A stretch of 48,930 nucleotides of DNA from positions 1 through 48,930 of IMG/VR virus record IMGVR_UViG_3300048997_000141; one strand, given 5' to 3'. This document shows positions 7,716-15,432 of the stretch, in pieces (within the stretch, counting starts at the first letter, position 1; each line of letters starts with the position of its first letter). The translations under genes and the position numbers were made by a program. The stretch comes from a virus. The notes beneath the pieces were generated by a model. That model was not told the DNA's origin. It saw only the letters and a program-made list of their open reading frames with translations, and made no database searches.

Positions 7716-9376
7716 CAGGCATTTCCTAAAATAGCGTCAAGCGCCGACTGGCCATTGCCCAGCCTCGTCTGCGAAAGTGTTTGCGCACCCTGTACTGCAG
7801 CGGGCGTCTGCTCGGCCAAGGCCTGTTGCTTCTGCTGCTGCGCCCGCTCCGTCCGCCGTGCTTGCACATCCTTCGGCGCTCGCATCAGCTTCGGTGAGTT
7901 CGCCAGCAGTTCTGAATATTCATTGATCGCTTCGTCGAGATCGATGTTGTCGAGGACCGATGGATCGACTGCGGCGAGGTTGCCCGCCAGCGATAGCAGC
8001 CGTTCGATCGAGCCGGTGGCGATGCCGCGCTGAGCCTCAGCCAACATACTAACGTATTGGATTTGCAGTGACTGCCCTGCGATCTCGGGCGGCGGGGGCG
8101 GTAACAGCCCCGCTCGGTGCATGATCGCGAACGTCCGATCAATCGCCGGATCGAGCGCCTCGTTCTCAAACCGCTCTAGCACCGGGCCAAGTTGGATCAG
8201 CTTCTCTTCCCGCAGGGCGCTGATCTCGGTCGCCGTCCGTACCGCGCCAGTGGATTGGTCGCTGATCTGGGTGAACAGCGGATTGAAGAAAATCGCCTTG
8301 ATCCGCTGCTGAACTTCGGCGATGTCCTCTTTGATCTCCGCGACCGGGGGCATTACCTGATAGACCGGCTTGAAACCGACAGTGTTTGCGATGTTCGCGA
8401 CATACGTTACCCCGCCAGGGAGCAGCGAAGCCGGCTGGTTCTTCAGTTGCAGGTCCGCGAGCATCGGCGGGTTGACCATCTTATCGATGGCCTGCGCTTT
8501 CCGTTTCGTCTCTTGCTGCAGCTGTTTGATATCGCCAAGAGCATCCATCGCCGGGCTACGACCGTAGGCGTCATTGCTGGAGATATCCCAGCGCGGAGTC
8601 ATTCCCGGCCACTCGCTAAAGCCGCTAACCGACAGGACCTCGTCATCCCGGCCGACCTCAAGCCAGTAAATTTCCCGCCACTTGAACTTGGGCGCAAGCG
8701 CCCCATCACCGACATTCGGCTCGATCAGATGCCGAACCACAAACTCCTGGCCAAGGTTGGTCCCGCCCGCCCGGTACAGCGTCCGGACTTCGTCAGAGAC
8801 ATCGGCTTCGCCCCAGCGGGCGACTAGCTGTGCCACGTTCTGCACATACTCCCGGCCGATCGTATCGACCCGCTGAGTATAGCTGCAGCCGAAGAAATAC
8901 TCCCCGAGGCAGGGATTGTACCACCGGACCACGTCGTCGTAGTCCTCATACCCGATCATGCAGGCGCTGCCGAAGATCGCCAAATCCAAATAGGCCGTAG
9001 CCATCGCCGTATAGAAGTTGGACTCGGCGAACACCCGTGTCATCCGGCTCTCGACCTCTGCGAGCCACAAGCTGACCGGCGTCGTGCCGCTGGAGTCGGC
9101 CGCTGGCAGCCGCAGCTTAAACCACGGCCGCGTTGGAGAGGTGATACCGGACATGAGGCCCGCAGCCAGCACTCGCGCCGCGATAGTTCCTGTCGAATCA
9201 AGAATGCGATGGTTGATCGGCGAGCCTCGGTTCATCCGGTTTGCCGAAACCAGCCAATCGTACCGCCGGGGGAGGATGTTCTCAGCAAGCTCCGCCCAAT
9301 GAGTCCGCCAGGACTCGCGGTCATTCCGCAGCCCCTCAAGACGCTGGCCGGCTTTCTGGCGGAGCTTGCTTCGCAT
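7715..9376 (-). CDS. Portal protein (head-to-tail connecting protein)
   Basis: This 553-residue protein contains RLEGLRNDRESWRTHWAELA, then ILPRRYDW, the RILDSTGTIAARVLAAGLMSG block and SPTRPWFKLR. These are hallmarks of the bacteriophage head-to-tail connecting protein family (PF12236). The family forms the 12-subunit portal at the packaging vertex of podoviruses. The C-terminus is Gln-rich (RAQQQKQQALAEQ), consistent with a barrel extending into the capsid. Full length for the family (500-560 residues). A small Pro-rich linker gene precedes it. Confidence 0.92.
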   Translation of the reverse strand: MRSKLRQKAGQRLEGLRNDRESWRTHWAELAENILPRRYDWLVSANRMNRGSPINHRILDSTGTIAARVLAAGLMSGITSPTRPWFKLRLPAADSSGTTPVSLWLAEVESRMTRVFAESNFYTAMATAYLDLAIFGSACMIGYEDYDDVVRWYNPCLGEYFFGCSYTQRVDTIGREYVQNVAQLVARWGEADVSDEVRTLYRAGGTNLGQEFVVRHLIEPNVGDGALAPKFKWREIYWLEVGRDDEVLSVSGFSEWPGMTPRWDISSNDAYGRSPAMDALGDIKQLQQETKRKAQAIDKMVNPPMLADLQLKNQPASLLPGGVTYVANIANTVGFKPVYQVMPPVAEIKEDIAEVQQRIKAIFFNPLFTQISDQSTGAVRTATEISALREEKLIQLGPVLERFENEALDPAIDRTFAIMHRAGLLPPPPPEIAGQSLQIQYVSMLAEAQRGIATGSIERLLSLAGNLAAVDPSVLDNIDLDEAINEYSELLANSPKLMRAPKDVQARRTERAQQQKQQALAEQTPAAVQGAQTLSQTRLGNGQSALDAILGNA

Positions 9377-9377
9377 T

Positions 9378-9578
9378 CTACTGGCCCAACAGTGATTTCG
9401 GCGCCGAGGTGGCTGGCGTTGATAGCCCCGCAGCGGAGGTCATAAGTGTGCCGCCGAAGGGCTGGCCGGGATTATTCTTCCCCGCGACCTGTGCATTGGC
9501 GTCCGCTTGCTGCGGAACTAGCGGGAGAGCCTGCGGTGGCGGCGGGGCCGCAGGTGCTTTTGGCGTAAGAAAACCCAT
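9378..9578 (-). CDS. Small Pro/Ala-rich protein upstream of the portal
   Basis: The 66-residue product starts MGFLTPKAPAAPPPPQALPL and ends with TPATSAPKSLLGQ. Short Pro-rich proteins of this type (MGFL then PxxPPPP) commonly precede the portal gene in podoviruses. Their function is unknown. The stop is 1 bp from the portal start. It is probably disordered and may attach to a virion component. Confidence 0.7.
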   Translation of the reverse strand: MGFLTPKAPAAPPPPQALPLVPQQADANAQVAGKNNPGQPFGGTLMTSAAGLSTPATSAPKSLLGQ

Positions 9579-9588
9579 TGCTTTTACC

Positions 9589-11055
9589 TCACGTAGTGGT
9601 GCCAGTATTGGGGCTATTGCCGGTGCAGGTGCCAGGATCGACGTTGGTTACGGTCAGTCCCGCTGGCACCACGAACTTGTTCGACGTAACATTATCGACA
9701 AGCTGGATAGCCGAAGGCGTTCCAGCATAGATGCCCGGTCCGGCTTTGGACATATACAGCGTTCCGATGTTCATCCCGTAGAGGCTGCCGAACGCGGTGT
9801 TAGTCGTAGACTGGCCCACAACATAGACGTCGTTGTTCGTGCCGTTGGCTGTGAAAAGTGATAGCTTGTAGGCCTGGAAATCGCGGGCGTTGCGGAACTC
9901 CGCGCCGCGGGCGGTGCCGTTAAAGCCGGTGATATTACGGAGGGTGACGTTACGAATACCGACCAGCACTGACTCAACCACCACGCTCGCGGCGGCGGGA
10001 CTAACCCCGAAGGCCGTAGCCACCACTATCGTATTGGTCGTATTGGACACGATAGTACGGAACTGGCCTGACGCGCCGCCGCTTGTAGCCCGCAGCTGCA
10101 GCAGCCCGTTCGCGAACTGGTTGGTCGTGAAGGGGTTACCGGCGAAGACGATCGAGGTGCCAGTGACCGAACTGACCGTGCCAGTGTACAAGGTGGTCGG
10201 CCGCGCCAAGCCATCGAGGCACAGCGGATACGAGATTGTCCCGCCGTTGAGACTGGAGATGTTTACATTCTCGACGTCAAAGAAGTCGGGCGAATAGCCA
10301 AGCTGGTTCGCGACGAGATACACGCCAAAGGTGCTGGCTGTGGCCGGCCCATCGAAATCGACGGAGAGGTTGCGAAGGGAGCCGCCGACACCATACTGCC
10401 CGGTGGCGACAAAGCCGTTCCCGTTGTGGCGGATGTTTAGAACGGAGTAGGACTCATTATCGCCGTAGACGTTCAGCCCAAAATCGACCGCGTTGGCCTG
10501 TGAGGCGAAGAACCAGTTTCCGGGTGGGATATATAACTCGTTCAGCTGGTAGACCTGGCGAAGATCGCTGATGGCTTGGTTCCATGCGGAGACGCAGTCA
10601 GAGCCACCGGGGGACGCGCCCCAATCGTAAAGGTCGGGGGCCTGTCGAAGGTAACGGCGGATGGCGAACTTGGGTATATACCCTGCCGGTAAATCGGCCG
10701 GGGCGAGGTTCGCGAGCAGGCTGTGCGCGAAGGCAGTCGTCGCCAACTGCGTGGTGTTGGCCGCCGCTGCGGCAGTCGGGGCAGTCGGCGTGCCTGTGAA
10801 CGCAGGCGAAGTCAGCGCAGCCCGCGTCGTGTCGCTCGGATGGACATGATCCTCGTGGCTCACGTTAACGGCAGTTCCCGGCGCTGCCGTACCATCGGGT
10901 AGCGGATTGGCGCTGCCAAGCAGCTGTGGCACGCTCTGCCCGACGTAGTTTACAACCTGGGTTAGCACCGACCGCAGCTGCGCCGCTGTGTTCTGGCCGA
11001 GGGCGTTCGTTGTGACGGTAGTGATTGCCGCGTAGAGGTCGGAGAGGGTAGTCAT
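9589..11055 (-). CDS. Tail fibre / tailspike protein with beta-helix-like body
   Basis: The 488-residue product begins with a short helical head (MTTLSDLYAAITTVTTNALG). A typical phage fibre linker follows (HEDHVHPSDTTRAAL, then SPAFTGTPTAPTA, then TTQLATTAFA). The body starts near RRYLRQAPDLYDWGASPGGSD and shows Asn/Gly/Val-rich strands typical of right-handed beta-helix spikes. It is the second receptor-binding protein candidate, besides the 967-residue spike. Its start overlaps the terminase stop by 1 bp. Which sugar it recognises cannot be told. Confidence 0.82.
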   Translation of the reverse strand: MTTLSDLYAAITTVTTNALGQNTAAQLRSVLTQVVNYVGQSVPQLLGSANPLPDGTAAPGTAVNVSHEDHVHPSDTTRAALTSPAFTGTPTAPTAAAAANTTQLATTAFAHSLLANLAPADLPAGYIPKFAIRRYLRQAPDLYDWGASPGGSDCVSAWNQAISDLRQVYQLNELYIPPGNWFFASQANAVDFGLNVYGDNESYSVLNIRHNGNGFVATGQYGVGGSLRNLSVDFDGPATASTFGVYLVANQLGYSPDFFDVENVNISSLNGGTISYPLCLDGLARPTTLYTGTVSSVTGTSIVFAGNPFTTNQFANGLLQLRATSGGASGQFRTIVSNTTNTIVVATAFGVSPAAASVVVESVLVGIRNVTLRNITGFNGTARGAEFRNARDFQAYKLSLFTANGTNNDVYVVGQSTTNTAFGSLYGMNIGTLYMSKAGPGIYAGTPSAIQLVDNVTSNKFVVPAGLTVTNVDPGTCTGNSPNTGTTT

Positions 11056-12536
11056 CAGAATGCCATCTCCAGGGGGTTGTATTCGCTAACGACCTCGGGG
11101 GCTGGGTACGGCCCACCAGCATCCGGGCTCCGTGAAACGGGGTAGGCGAAGGTCAGCGCGAGTGCGTCCGCCATATCGGGTGATGGCACACCGCGCTTGC
11201 GCATCGCCTCTTTCGCCTCCAGCAGAATGGCGTTCTGGGCGTTGTACCCGTACATCGGGGCGCACAGCTCCGCGTCCAGCTGATCGTCGTCGGGGATCGC
11301 GCCACCTTTCAGCCACTCCCGCATCGCCGACCAAATCTCCGCCCGCTTGTTCGCGCAGAGCGAAGCGTCCGCTTCTAGCTGGAGCCGGTCCGGTTTCGCA
11401 CCGAACTGTACTTCAATACAGTGAACGCGCAACTGACGCAGGCGATCAATAACACCACCACCAACACCGCCGCCGTCCACGAATATGCCGTCGGGCCGAT
11501 AAGAGGCCGCAAACTCGGCGACTCTTGCAGCCAACTGCATCGTGTCAAGTCCGCGGAATACAGCGGGTTGCATACCTCTCGCATCACGGCCCTTTCGGAA
11601 AAACACCACGCTGGCATCATCGCCAAAGCGGGCCACGTCAACGCCCAGAATCAGTGGCTCGTCCCGGTGGACCATCACGTCCCGGGCGCGGGCCTCAGCC
11701 ACTACCGCTGGGGAGATGAACGAATTAAACCCGACGCGAGGGAACTCGCCCTTAACACGAACACGAAAGAAATCGCTGTCTTCCCCTTCGGCCTTGGCCC
11801 AGGCCTCAAACTCAGCTTTGTCCGTGAACGAGACATCGCGGCTATCGACTTTATGGCTACGCCAGCGCCATGCTTGTTTGCCACCAGGGAAACAGTCGCG
11901 AAATCGGCCGATTGGATGGTTCGGGTTTCCACAGACCATCCACAGCCGCTCGGTGTTCGCGTCGGTCATGCAGCCGTCGGCGGCTTCCCAGATCACGTCC
12001 GCGATCCCTGACGCCTCATCGAACAGCATGAATAGCCGCTTGCCTTCGTTATGCAGTCCCTGGAACGCCGCGACGTTATTCTCCGACCAGGGAACCATGT
12101 CCACACGCCATGTCCGCTCCCGTTCCTTCGCGAAAAGCGCGGTCGCAGTAAGCGAGAACATCGCCCGCCCGATGAACATATAAAACCACTTACCGAGTTC
12201 GGCCCACGTTTTGGTTTTAAGCTGACCCTCGGTGTTGGCAGTGACGACCCCACGGGTGTCCTCGAAGGTTGAAAACGCCCAGAGGATGATCCAGGCGACG
12301 AGGGCCGATTTCCCCACGCCGTTGCCGGAGACGGTCGCAACGCGAATGGCCTGTTCAGGCGTAAGCAGGCCCGTGCGGAGGTCCTCAAGAACCGCTAGTT
12401 GCCAGGGCTCCGGCCCCGCCCGGTCGGCCAGCTGCGTGTGCGGCTCGCCCCAGGGAAACGCGAACATGACGAATCGGAGTGGATCGCCGCCGCAAGCGCC
12501 GAGTTCGTCGAGGATTTCGATCGAGAGGTCAGGCAA
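11055..12536 (-). CDS. terL: Terminase large subunit
   Basis: This 493-residue ATPase/nuclease packages DNA into the prohead. Residues 69-78 hold the Walker A loop (VSGNGVGKSA). FMLFDEASG (about 169-177) is Walker B with the catalytic Asp-Glu. The C-terminal RNase H-like nuclease has LILGVDVARFGDD with D300 and IFVDGGGVGGGV with D354. The length is normal. It follows the lysis pair and overlaps the endolysin gene by 8 bp. With the circular closure, it fits a headful or concatemer-cutting terminase, but the end type cannot be assigned here. Confidence 0.95.
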   Translation of the reverse strand: MPDLSIEILDELGACGGDPLRFVMFAFPWGEPHTQLADRAGPEPWQLAVLEDLRTGLLTPEQAIRVATVSGNGVGKSALVAWIILWAFSTFEDTRGVVTANTEGQLKTKTWAELGKWFYMFIGRAMFSLTATALFAKERERTWRVDMVPWSENNVAAFQGLHNEGKRLFMLFDEASGIADVIWEAADGCMTDANTERLWMVCGNPNHPIGRFRDCFPGGKQAWRWRSHKVDSRDVSFTDKAEFEAWAKAEGEDSDFFRVRVKGEFPRVGFNSFISPAVVAEARARDVMVHRDEPLILGVDVARFGDDASVVFFRKGRDARGMQPAVFRGLDTMQLAARVAEFAASYRPDGIFVDGGGVGGGVIDRLRQLRVHCIEVQFGAKPDRLQLEADASLCANKRAEIWSAMREWLKGGAIPDDDQLDAELCAPMYGYNAQNAILLEAKEAMRKRGVPSPDMADALALTFAYPVSRSPDAGGPYPAPEVVSEYNPLEMAF

Positions 12537-12981
12537 TGAGTGGCCCCGCCCCGTGGTCGTACTGGCCGAGGGCGTTCGCCCGCATGATCGTGATCAGCTT
12601 GCTGGTGTACTTCGGGTCGGTCGCATACTTCAGTCGGCCCGCCACCACGGCCTTAGCCGCGACCTCTCCACTGACGTGGCACGCAGCGGGCCAGTTATGG
12701 GCGATTAGCCGCCCGTGGCTGTCGAAGGCTTCCGCCACAGACGCGAAGCGTCGAAATTGCTGCGGTACGCGAACGTCCCGGCCCTCAAGGTGTTCCCACG
12801 TCATAAGGGTCTGCGAGGGCTCGCCCGGCCGCGCCTTGATCCCGAAGGGGTTCCCGCCTGGGGCGTGTGCGCCGTACGCGGACTCGAGCGCCCATTGTGC
12901 CAGCACGAGGCTCGCCGGCACCGCCCACTTCGCCTGGCTCGCCTCGGCGGCGGCGATGGTCTCGGTTGGAAATCGGCTCAT
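12529..12981 (-). CDS. Endolysin: glucosaminidase-type muramidase domain
   Basis: The 150-residue product contains SLVLAQWALESAYGAHAPGGNPFGIKA, shown here only as the motif region of residues 25-50, with the catalytic Glu at E33 in WALESA. A conserved FRRFASVAEAFDSHGRLI block follows. This is the FlgJ/mannosyl-glycoprotein endo-beta-N-acetylglucosaminidase fold (PF01832), which cuts peptidoglycan glycan strands. No signal peptide is present, so it needs a holin. The neighbouring iron-permease-like membrane protein overlaps it by 4 bp and is the natural partner. Confidence 0.88.
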   Translation of the reverse strand: MSRFPTETIAAAEASQAKWAVPASLVLAQWALESAYGAHAPGGNPFGIKARPGEPSQTLMTWEHLEGRDVRVPQQFRRFASVAEAFDSHGRLIAHNWPAACHVSGEVAAKAVVAGRLKYATDPKYTSKLITIMRANALGQYDHGAGPLIA

Positions 12982-13316
12982 CGATCCGCCCCCTGGCCCC
13001 TTTGGGGCCTCACCTCTTCATCCGGTCGGTATTGCAGCCCGACCACATCGTTCGGCAGCCGGGGATCGACTTCGACCTGTTGGTCCAGCTTCTCGTTCAC
13101 GACATCGCTGTCCCGGTTCAGCGAGTGCTGGAGGATGAGGGTCATCAGCAGGGCGGCGACACTGAGCGCGGAGTTGCCTGTAATGTTCCATGCGTCCGAC
13201 CAGTGAAATAGGGGGCCGACGCCGAGCCAGCCCCCTATCCCAGCCAGCGCCACCCCGATCGCATAGGGCGAACCGAGAGCCCGTGTAACTGCAAAGGAGA
13301 AGCGCCGATAAGTCAA
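12978..13316 (-). CDS. Low-affinity iron permease-like membrane protein, candidate holin
   Basis: The 112-residue product has a first hydrophobic segment (about 15-33, SPYAIGVALAGIGGWLGVG). GPLFHWSDAWNITGNSALSV and a second segment ending LLMTLILQHSLNRDSD follow. The string PLF-x-x-SD-x-WQ/N, then TxxVxxxMxFLIQxxxNRDS, is that of the low-affinity iron permease family (PF04120), of which phages carry half-length versions. In cells these are membrane proteins. Here, next to the endolysin, it may act as a holin. The C-terminal tail is cytoplasmic and charged. Confidence 0.78.
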   Translation of the reverse strand: MTYRRFSFAVTRALGSPYAIGVALAGIGGWLGVGPLFHWSDAWNITGNSALSVAALLMTLILQHSLNRDSDVVNEKLDQQVEVDPRLPNDVVGLQYRPDEEVRPQRGQGADR

Positions 13317-13714
13317 GACTGCGAAGCACCGTCGGTCGGGGCGAGGGCAGTTGAACCGTCGGGGTTGACCACTGCGTTCGGTGGGGGAGTGGCCGTGCCG
13401 CCGGAGGCGTCCGCGACCGGGGCGGGGCTACCGCCACTCGGCGTTGGGCCGGAAGGCGTTGGGTTTGTGGACGGAGGGCTGACGCCGCCAACAGGCTGGC
13501 CTGCGGGCACGGTTGCGACCGCGGAGGCGAGGCCCTGACGAGCAGTCGCCAGCCCCGAGACGTATTCGTCGATGGCGTCGAGGTCGCCCTGCTGCACCAT
13601 GCCGCCGAGGTCGTTGGTGATCTTTTCGAGGAGGGCGATGGCCGCGTTTTCGCCCGCCTCCGTCTGCTGCACTTCCTGCTGCAACTGCTGCAGCTTCGCG
13701 CTGATCTGGCTCAT
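13313..13714 (-). CDS. Coiled-coil protein with Pro/Thr/Gly-rich tail
   Basis: The product is 133 residues from ATG 13714, which follows the small-terminase stop by one base and has GGAG 6 nt upstream. A longer reading from 13795 would overlap the terminase gene by 80 bp. Residues 1-25 (MSQISAKLQQLQQEVQQTEA) form a coiled coil; residues about 65-133 are a Pro/Gly/Thr/Ser-rich disordered tail. Many phages carry this kind of protein near the terminase or lysis genes, with unknown role. Confidence 0.72.
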   Translation of the reverse strand: MSQISAKLQQLQQEVQQTEAGENAAIALLEKITNDLGGMVQQGDLDAIDEYVSGLATARQGLASAVATVPAGQPVGGVSPPSTNPTPSGPTPSGGSPAPVADASGGTATPPPNAVVNPDGSTALAPTDGASQS

Positions 13715-13715
13715 C

Positions 13716-14330
13716 TCATTCTCCATCCGAGTCAGTTGTGCTATGATCGGGGATAGAAGGCTGCGCATCAATCGTTCGAGTAGTTGCGAGCGCATCCATC
13801 CTCCTTCGGGCGGCCTCTAACCGTCCGGCCATGTCCACTGTGATGTTGACGTTTGTGGACTTGGTCTGCGGGCCGTGACCAGTGCGGTCGGCGGACATTT
13901 TTACGATATCAACGAGAGAATCGGTTGCGATCGCATCGGGGTCGTCCTCGATCCGGTCGGCGAGGGTGTCGATGGCGACGATGTTCAGGCTCGCCAGCCG
14001 GCGTTGCACGTCCACGAAGTGCTCGGCCTTGGTCTCGCGGTAATGCGATAGCAGTTCCTGGAACGCCGGGTCGGCCTGAAGGATGCTGACGCGGGATGGG
14101 TCGTAGCCGGTCAGGCTTGCCGCCTCGGCTTTGGTCAAGCCGCTGGCGAGGGCCTGCGCGAGCGCGTGGTGGCGGTCGGTTAGCCGCTTCAGCAGGCTAG
14201 GGGCGGAGATGCCCCTCGGCAGCGCGAGCGCCTCCATGTCCGCCGGGGTCAGGTCCCGCACGTAGTCGGCCGCCAGATCGGCGCTGGCGCGGCCGCTGGT
14301 CCGCGGCGAAAGGTCAAGGTCCAGTTCCAT
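13716..14330 (-). CDS. Putative terminase small subunit
   Basis: The 204-residue product is acidic and helical. RHHALAQALASGLTKAEAASLTGYDPSRVSILQADPAFQ (residues about 52-90, cited by motif) reads as a helix-turn-helix followed by an oligomerisation helix region with FVDVQRRLASL. That layout fits small terminases, which recognise the packaging site. It is the first gene of the late operon, two genes above the lysis pair. I use ATG 14330 because GGAGGG precedes it. ATG 14351 would be leaderless relative to the promoter at 14359-14387. The call rests on HTH plus position, not a clear family match. Confidence 0.6.
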   Translation of the reverse strand: MELDLDLSPRTSGRASADLAADYVRDLTPADMEALALPRGISAPSLLKRLTDRHHALAQALASGLTKAEAASLTGYDPSRVSILQADPAFQELLSHYRETKAEHFVDVQRRLASLNIVAIDTLADRIEDDPDAIATDSLVDIVKMSADRTGHGPQTKSTNVNITVDMAGRLEAARRRMDALATTRTIDAQPSIPDHSTTDSDGE

Positions 14331-14358
14331 ATGGCCCGATCGGCCCTCCATACACCCC

Positions 14359-14387
14359 CGCATACGCGCGCGCGAGCAATTTGTCAA
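14359..14387 (-). promoter_or_regulatory. Late-operon promoter (sigma70-like)
   Basis: Reading the minus strand, TTGACA (14387-14382), 17 nt and TATGCG (14364-14359) form a -35/-10 pair with a perfect -35 and a weak -10. Transcription would start near 14352, just ahead of the GGAGGG and ATG of the small-terminase candidate. A weak -10 with a perfect -35 suits an activator-dependent or late promoter. This is prediction only. Confidence 0.5.
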
Positions 14388-14620
14388 CCCTGTCCGCTTC
14401 GTGGGAAGCAGATGGTATGGGCCAGGGAGATACGTACCTCTGCTTTCAGTGCCACAAAATTTGCGAGGGTGGTTTCCCGCGCGAGGGGGTACGGCCGATT
14501 TCGCGGGGCCGGGTCGGGCCAAGGCCCGGGGGGTGGTCGATAAGCGAGTGGTTGTGCGGTGCAACATGATGACCAGGGCGACGTGAAGCTCATGGGATGG
14601 CCGCGGCGAGTGGCGAAGCG

Positions 14621-14636
14621 ATCACGAACTCGTGAT
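14621..14636. promoter_or_regulatory. Operator-like inverted repeat
   Basis: ATCACGA, AC, TCGTGAT is a perfect 7-bp inverted repeat touching the -35 element of the first early promoter. A dimeric regulator could bind here. It has no T-run, so it is not a terminator. Confidence 0.45.
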
Positions 14637-14665
14637 TGGACGTGAGCAGACAGATATGGTTCTAT
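14636..14665 (+). promoter_or_regulatory. First early promoter (extended -10 type)
   Basis: TTGGAC (14636-14641), an 18-nt spacer and TTCTAT (14660-14665) with TG just upstream make an extended -10 promoter. The core ATATGGTTctAT recurs as ATATGGTTtaAT at the 18.37 kb promoter. It lies 31 nt before the start codon of the first early gene. Confidence 0.45.
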
Positions 14666-14695
14666 CTCGTTGTTGCAAACGAAAGGACCAGTCCA

Positions 14696-14845
14696 ATGTG
14701 GGTTAATTGCCAAGGCTCTATGCCTTTGTGCCTCGCGCCGTTCGCGCTTGTGTCGATCATGTATGCTGATGGATATGTATGGTTCGGCGCACCAGCGCAT
14801 GGTCCGAATTGGGCCAAGGTTGCGGCGTATCGGCTCGAAGATTGA
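14696..14845 (+). CDS. Small hydrophobic early protein
   Basis: The 49-residue product begins MWVNCQGSMPLCLAPFALVS and is Trp/Tyr/Ala rich (YVWFGAPAHGPNWAKVAAY). Its ATG is preceded by AAAGGACC with 6 nt spacing, the recurrent start element of this genome, which is the main reason to call it. It is the first gene of the early arm, where phages often place small host-takeover proteins. No family is recognised. Confidence 0.6.
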   Translation: MWVNCQGSMPLCLAPFALVSIMYADGYVWFGAPAHGPNWAKVAAYRLED

Positions 14846-14852
14846 CAAGCTC

Positions 14853-14873
14853 ATGTCGGGCGAGCCCCGACAT
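14853..14873 (+). promoter_or_regulatory. Leader hairpin upstream of the 147-residue early gene
   Basis: ATGTCGGG, CGAGC and CCCGACAT form an 8-bp perfect stem between the preceding stop codon and the AAAGGACC start element. TTGACA at 14842-14847 has no good -10 at 16-18 nt, so I read this as a leader RNA stem or operator rather than a promoter spacer. The next leader (16253-16268) holds a similar GTCGG/CCGAC stem. Confidence 0.4.
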
Positions 14874-14910
14874 CGGCGTGCCAATCACGGCGCGACAAAG
14901 GACCACTCAC

Positions 14911-15354
14911 ATGACCAACATCATCATCGGACTCGGCGCGGATCGCACCATCGAGGTGGATCGGGCCAAGTTCACCCCCGAAGTCGCAGAGCACATTTTC
15001 ATGTACGGGCTGCGTCAGATCCTCAACGACGCACACGCGTCCGAAAAGGACGGCGCGGCAAAGACCGCACTCAGCGAGAAGCGGCTCGCCAAGCTTTACG
15101 AGGGTCAAATCAATCGTGGCGGAAATGGGGCAAAGGCCTCGGCCGACCCCGTCGAAAAGGAAGCAACTCGCCTTGCAAAAGCCATAATCTCCAAAATCGA
15201 CAAATCCCGGCTTGAGGCTGCTGCGAAGCGCCGCGCGATCGAAGTTGACGATTTGAAGCTTGAACTGATCGCGGCGTATGCCGCGAAGCCAGAGACCATC
15301 GCGCAAGCTCGCGCCAACGTCTCGGCGATGAATGCGGTTGAGATCGAGCTCTAG
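14911..15354 (+). CDS. Early helical protein, unknown
   Basis: The 147-residue product starts after ACAAAGGACC plus 6 nt. It begins MTNIIIGLGADRTIEVDRAK and contains FMYGLRQILNDAHASEKD. A long Ala/Lys/Glu-rich helical half follows (EKEATRLAKAIISKIDKSRL). No family is recognised. It ends just before a strong terminator, so with the 49-residue gene it may form a short separate early transcript. High predicted expression (strong start site, own terminator) suggests an abundant DNA-binding or host-control protein; this is inference. Confidence 0.75.
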   Translation: MTNIIIGLGADRTIEVDRAKFTPEVAEHIFMYGLRQILNDAHASEKDGAAKTALSEKRLAKLYEGQINRGGNGAKASADPVEKEATRLAKAIISKIDKSRLEAAAKRRAIEVDDLKLELIAAYAAKPETIAQARANVSAMNAVEIEL

Positions 15355-15368
15355 CGGCAGAAAGCCGC

Positions 15369-15432
15369 GTGGCGAGTTAGATGTGGCTCGCCACCCACAC
15401 AAATTAGCCCCGGCAATCGTCCGGGGCTTTTT
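15369..15432 (+). terminator. Tandem hairpins ending in a rho-independent terminator
   Basis: A first stem, GTGGCGAG/CTCGCCAC (15369-15394), is followed by AGCCCCGG, a 7-nt loop, CCGGGGCT and TTTTT (15406-15432). The second is a textbook intrinsic terminator 52 bp after the stop of the 147-residue gene. Confidence 0.9.

Larger units (their letters stand above)
14331..14695. other. Divergent intergenic region between late and early arms
   Basis: About 365 bp separates the small-terminase start (minus) from the first early gene (plus). It holds a minus-strand promoter at 14359-14387, a GC-rich middle (14490-14540) without a convincing gene, a 7-bp inverted repeat at 14621-14636 and a plus-strand promoter at 14636-14665. 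An open frame at 14417-14569 with CFQCHKIC is possible but unsupported. Confidence 0.7.

Noticed and set aside
14417-14569. 50-residue reading with CFQCHKIC in the divergent region
   Set aside because: The Cys motif is attractive, but there is no clear ribosome site, the C-terminal half is low complexity and it lies over the late promoter side.
14842-14870. TTGACA at 14842 as a promoter for the 147-residue gene
   Set aside because: At 16-18 nt downstream there is only GC-rich sequence; no usable -10.
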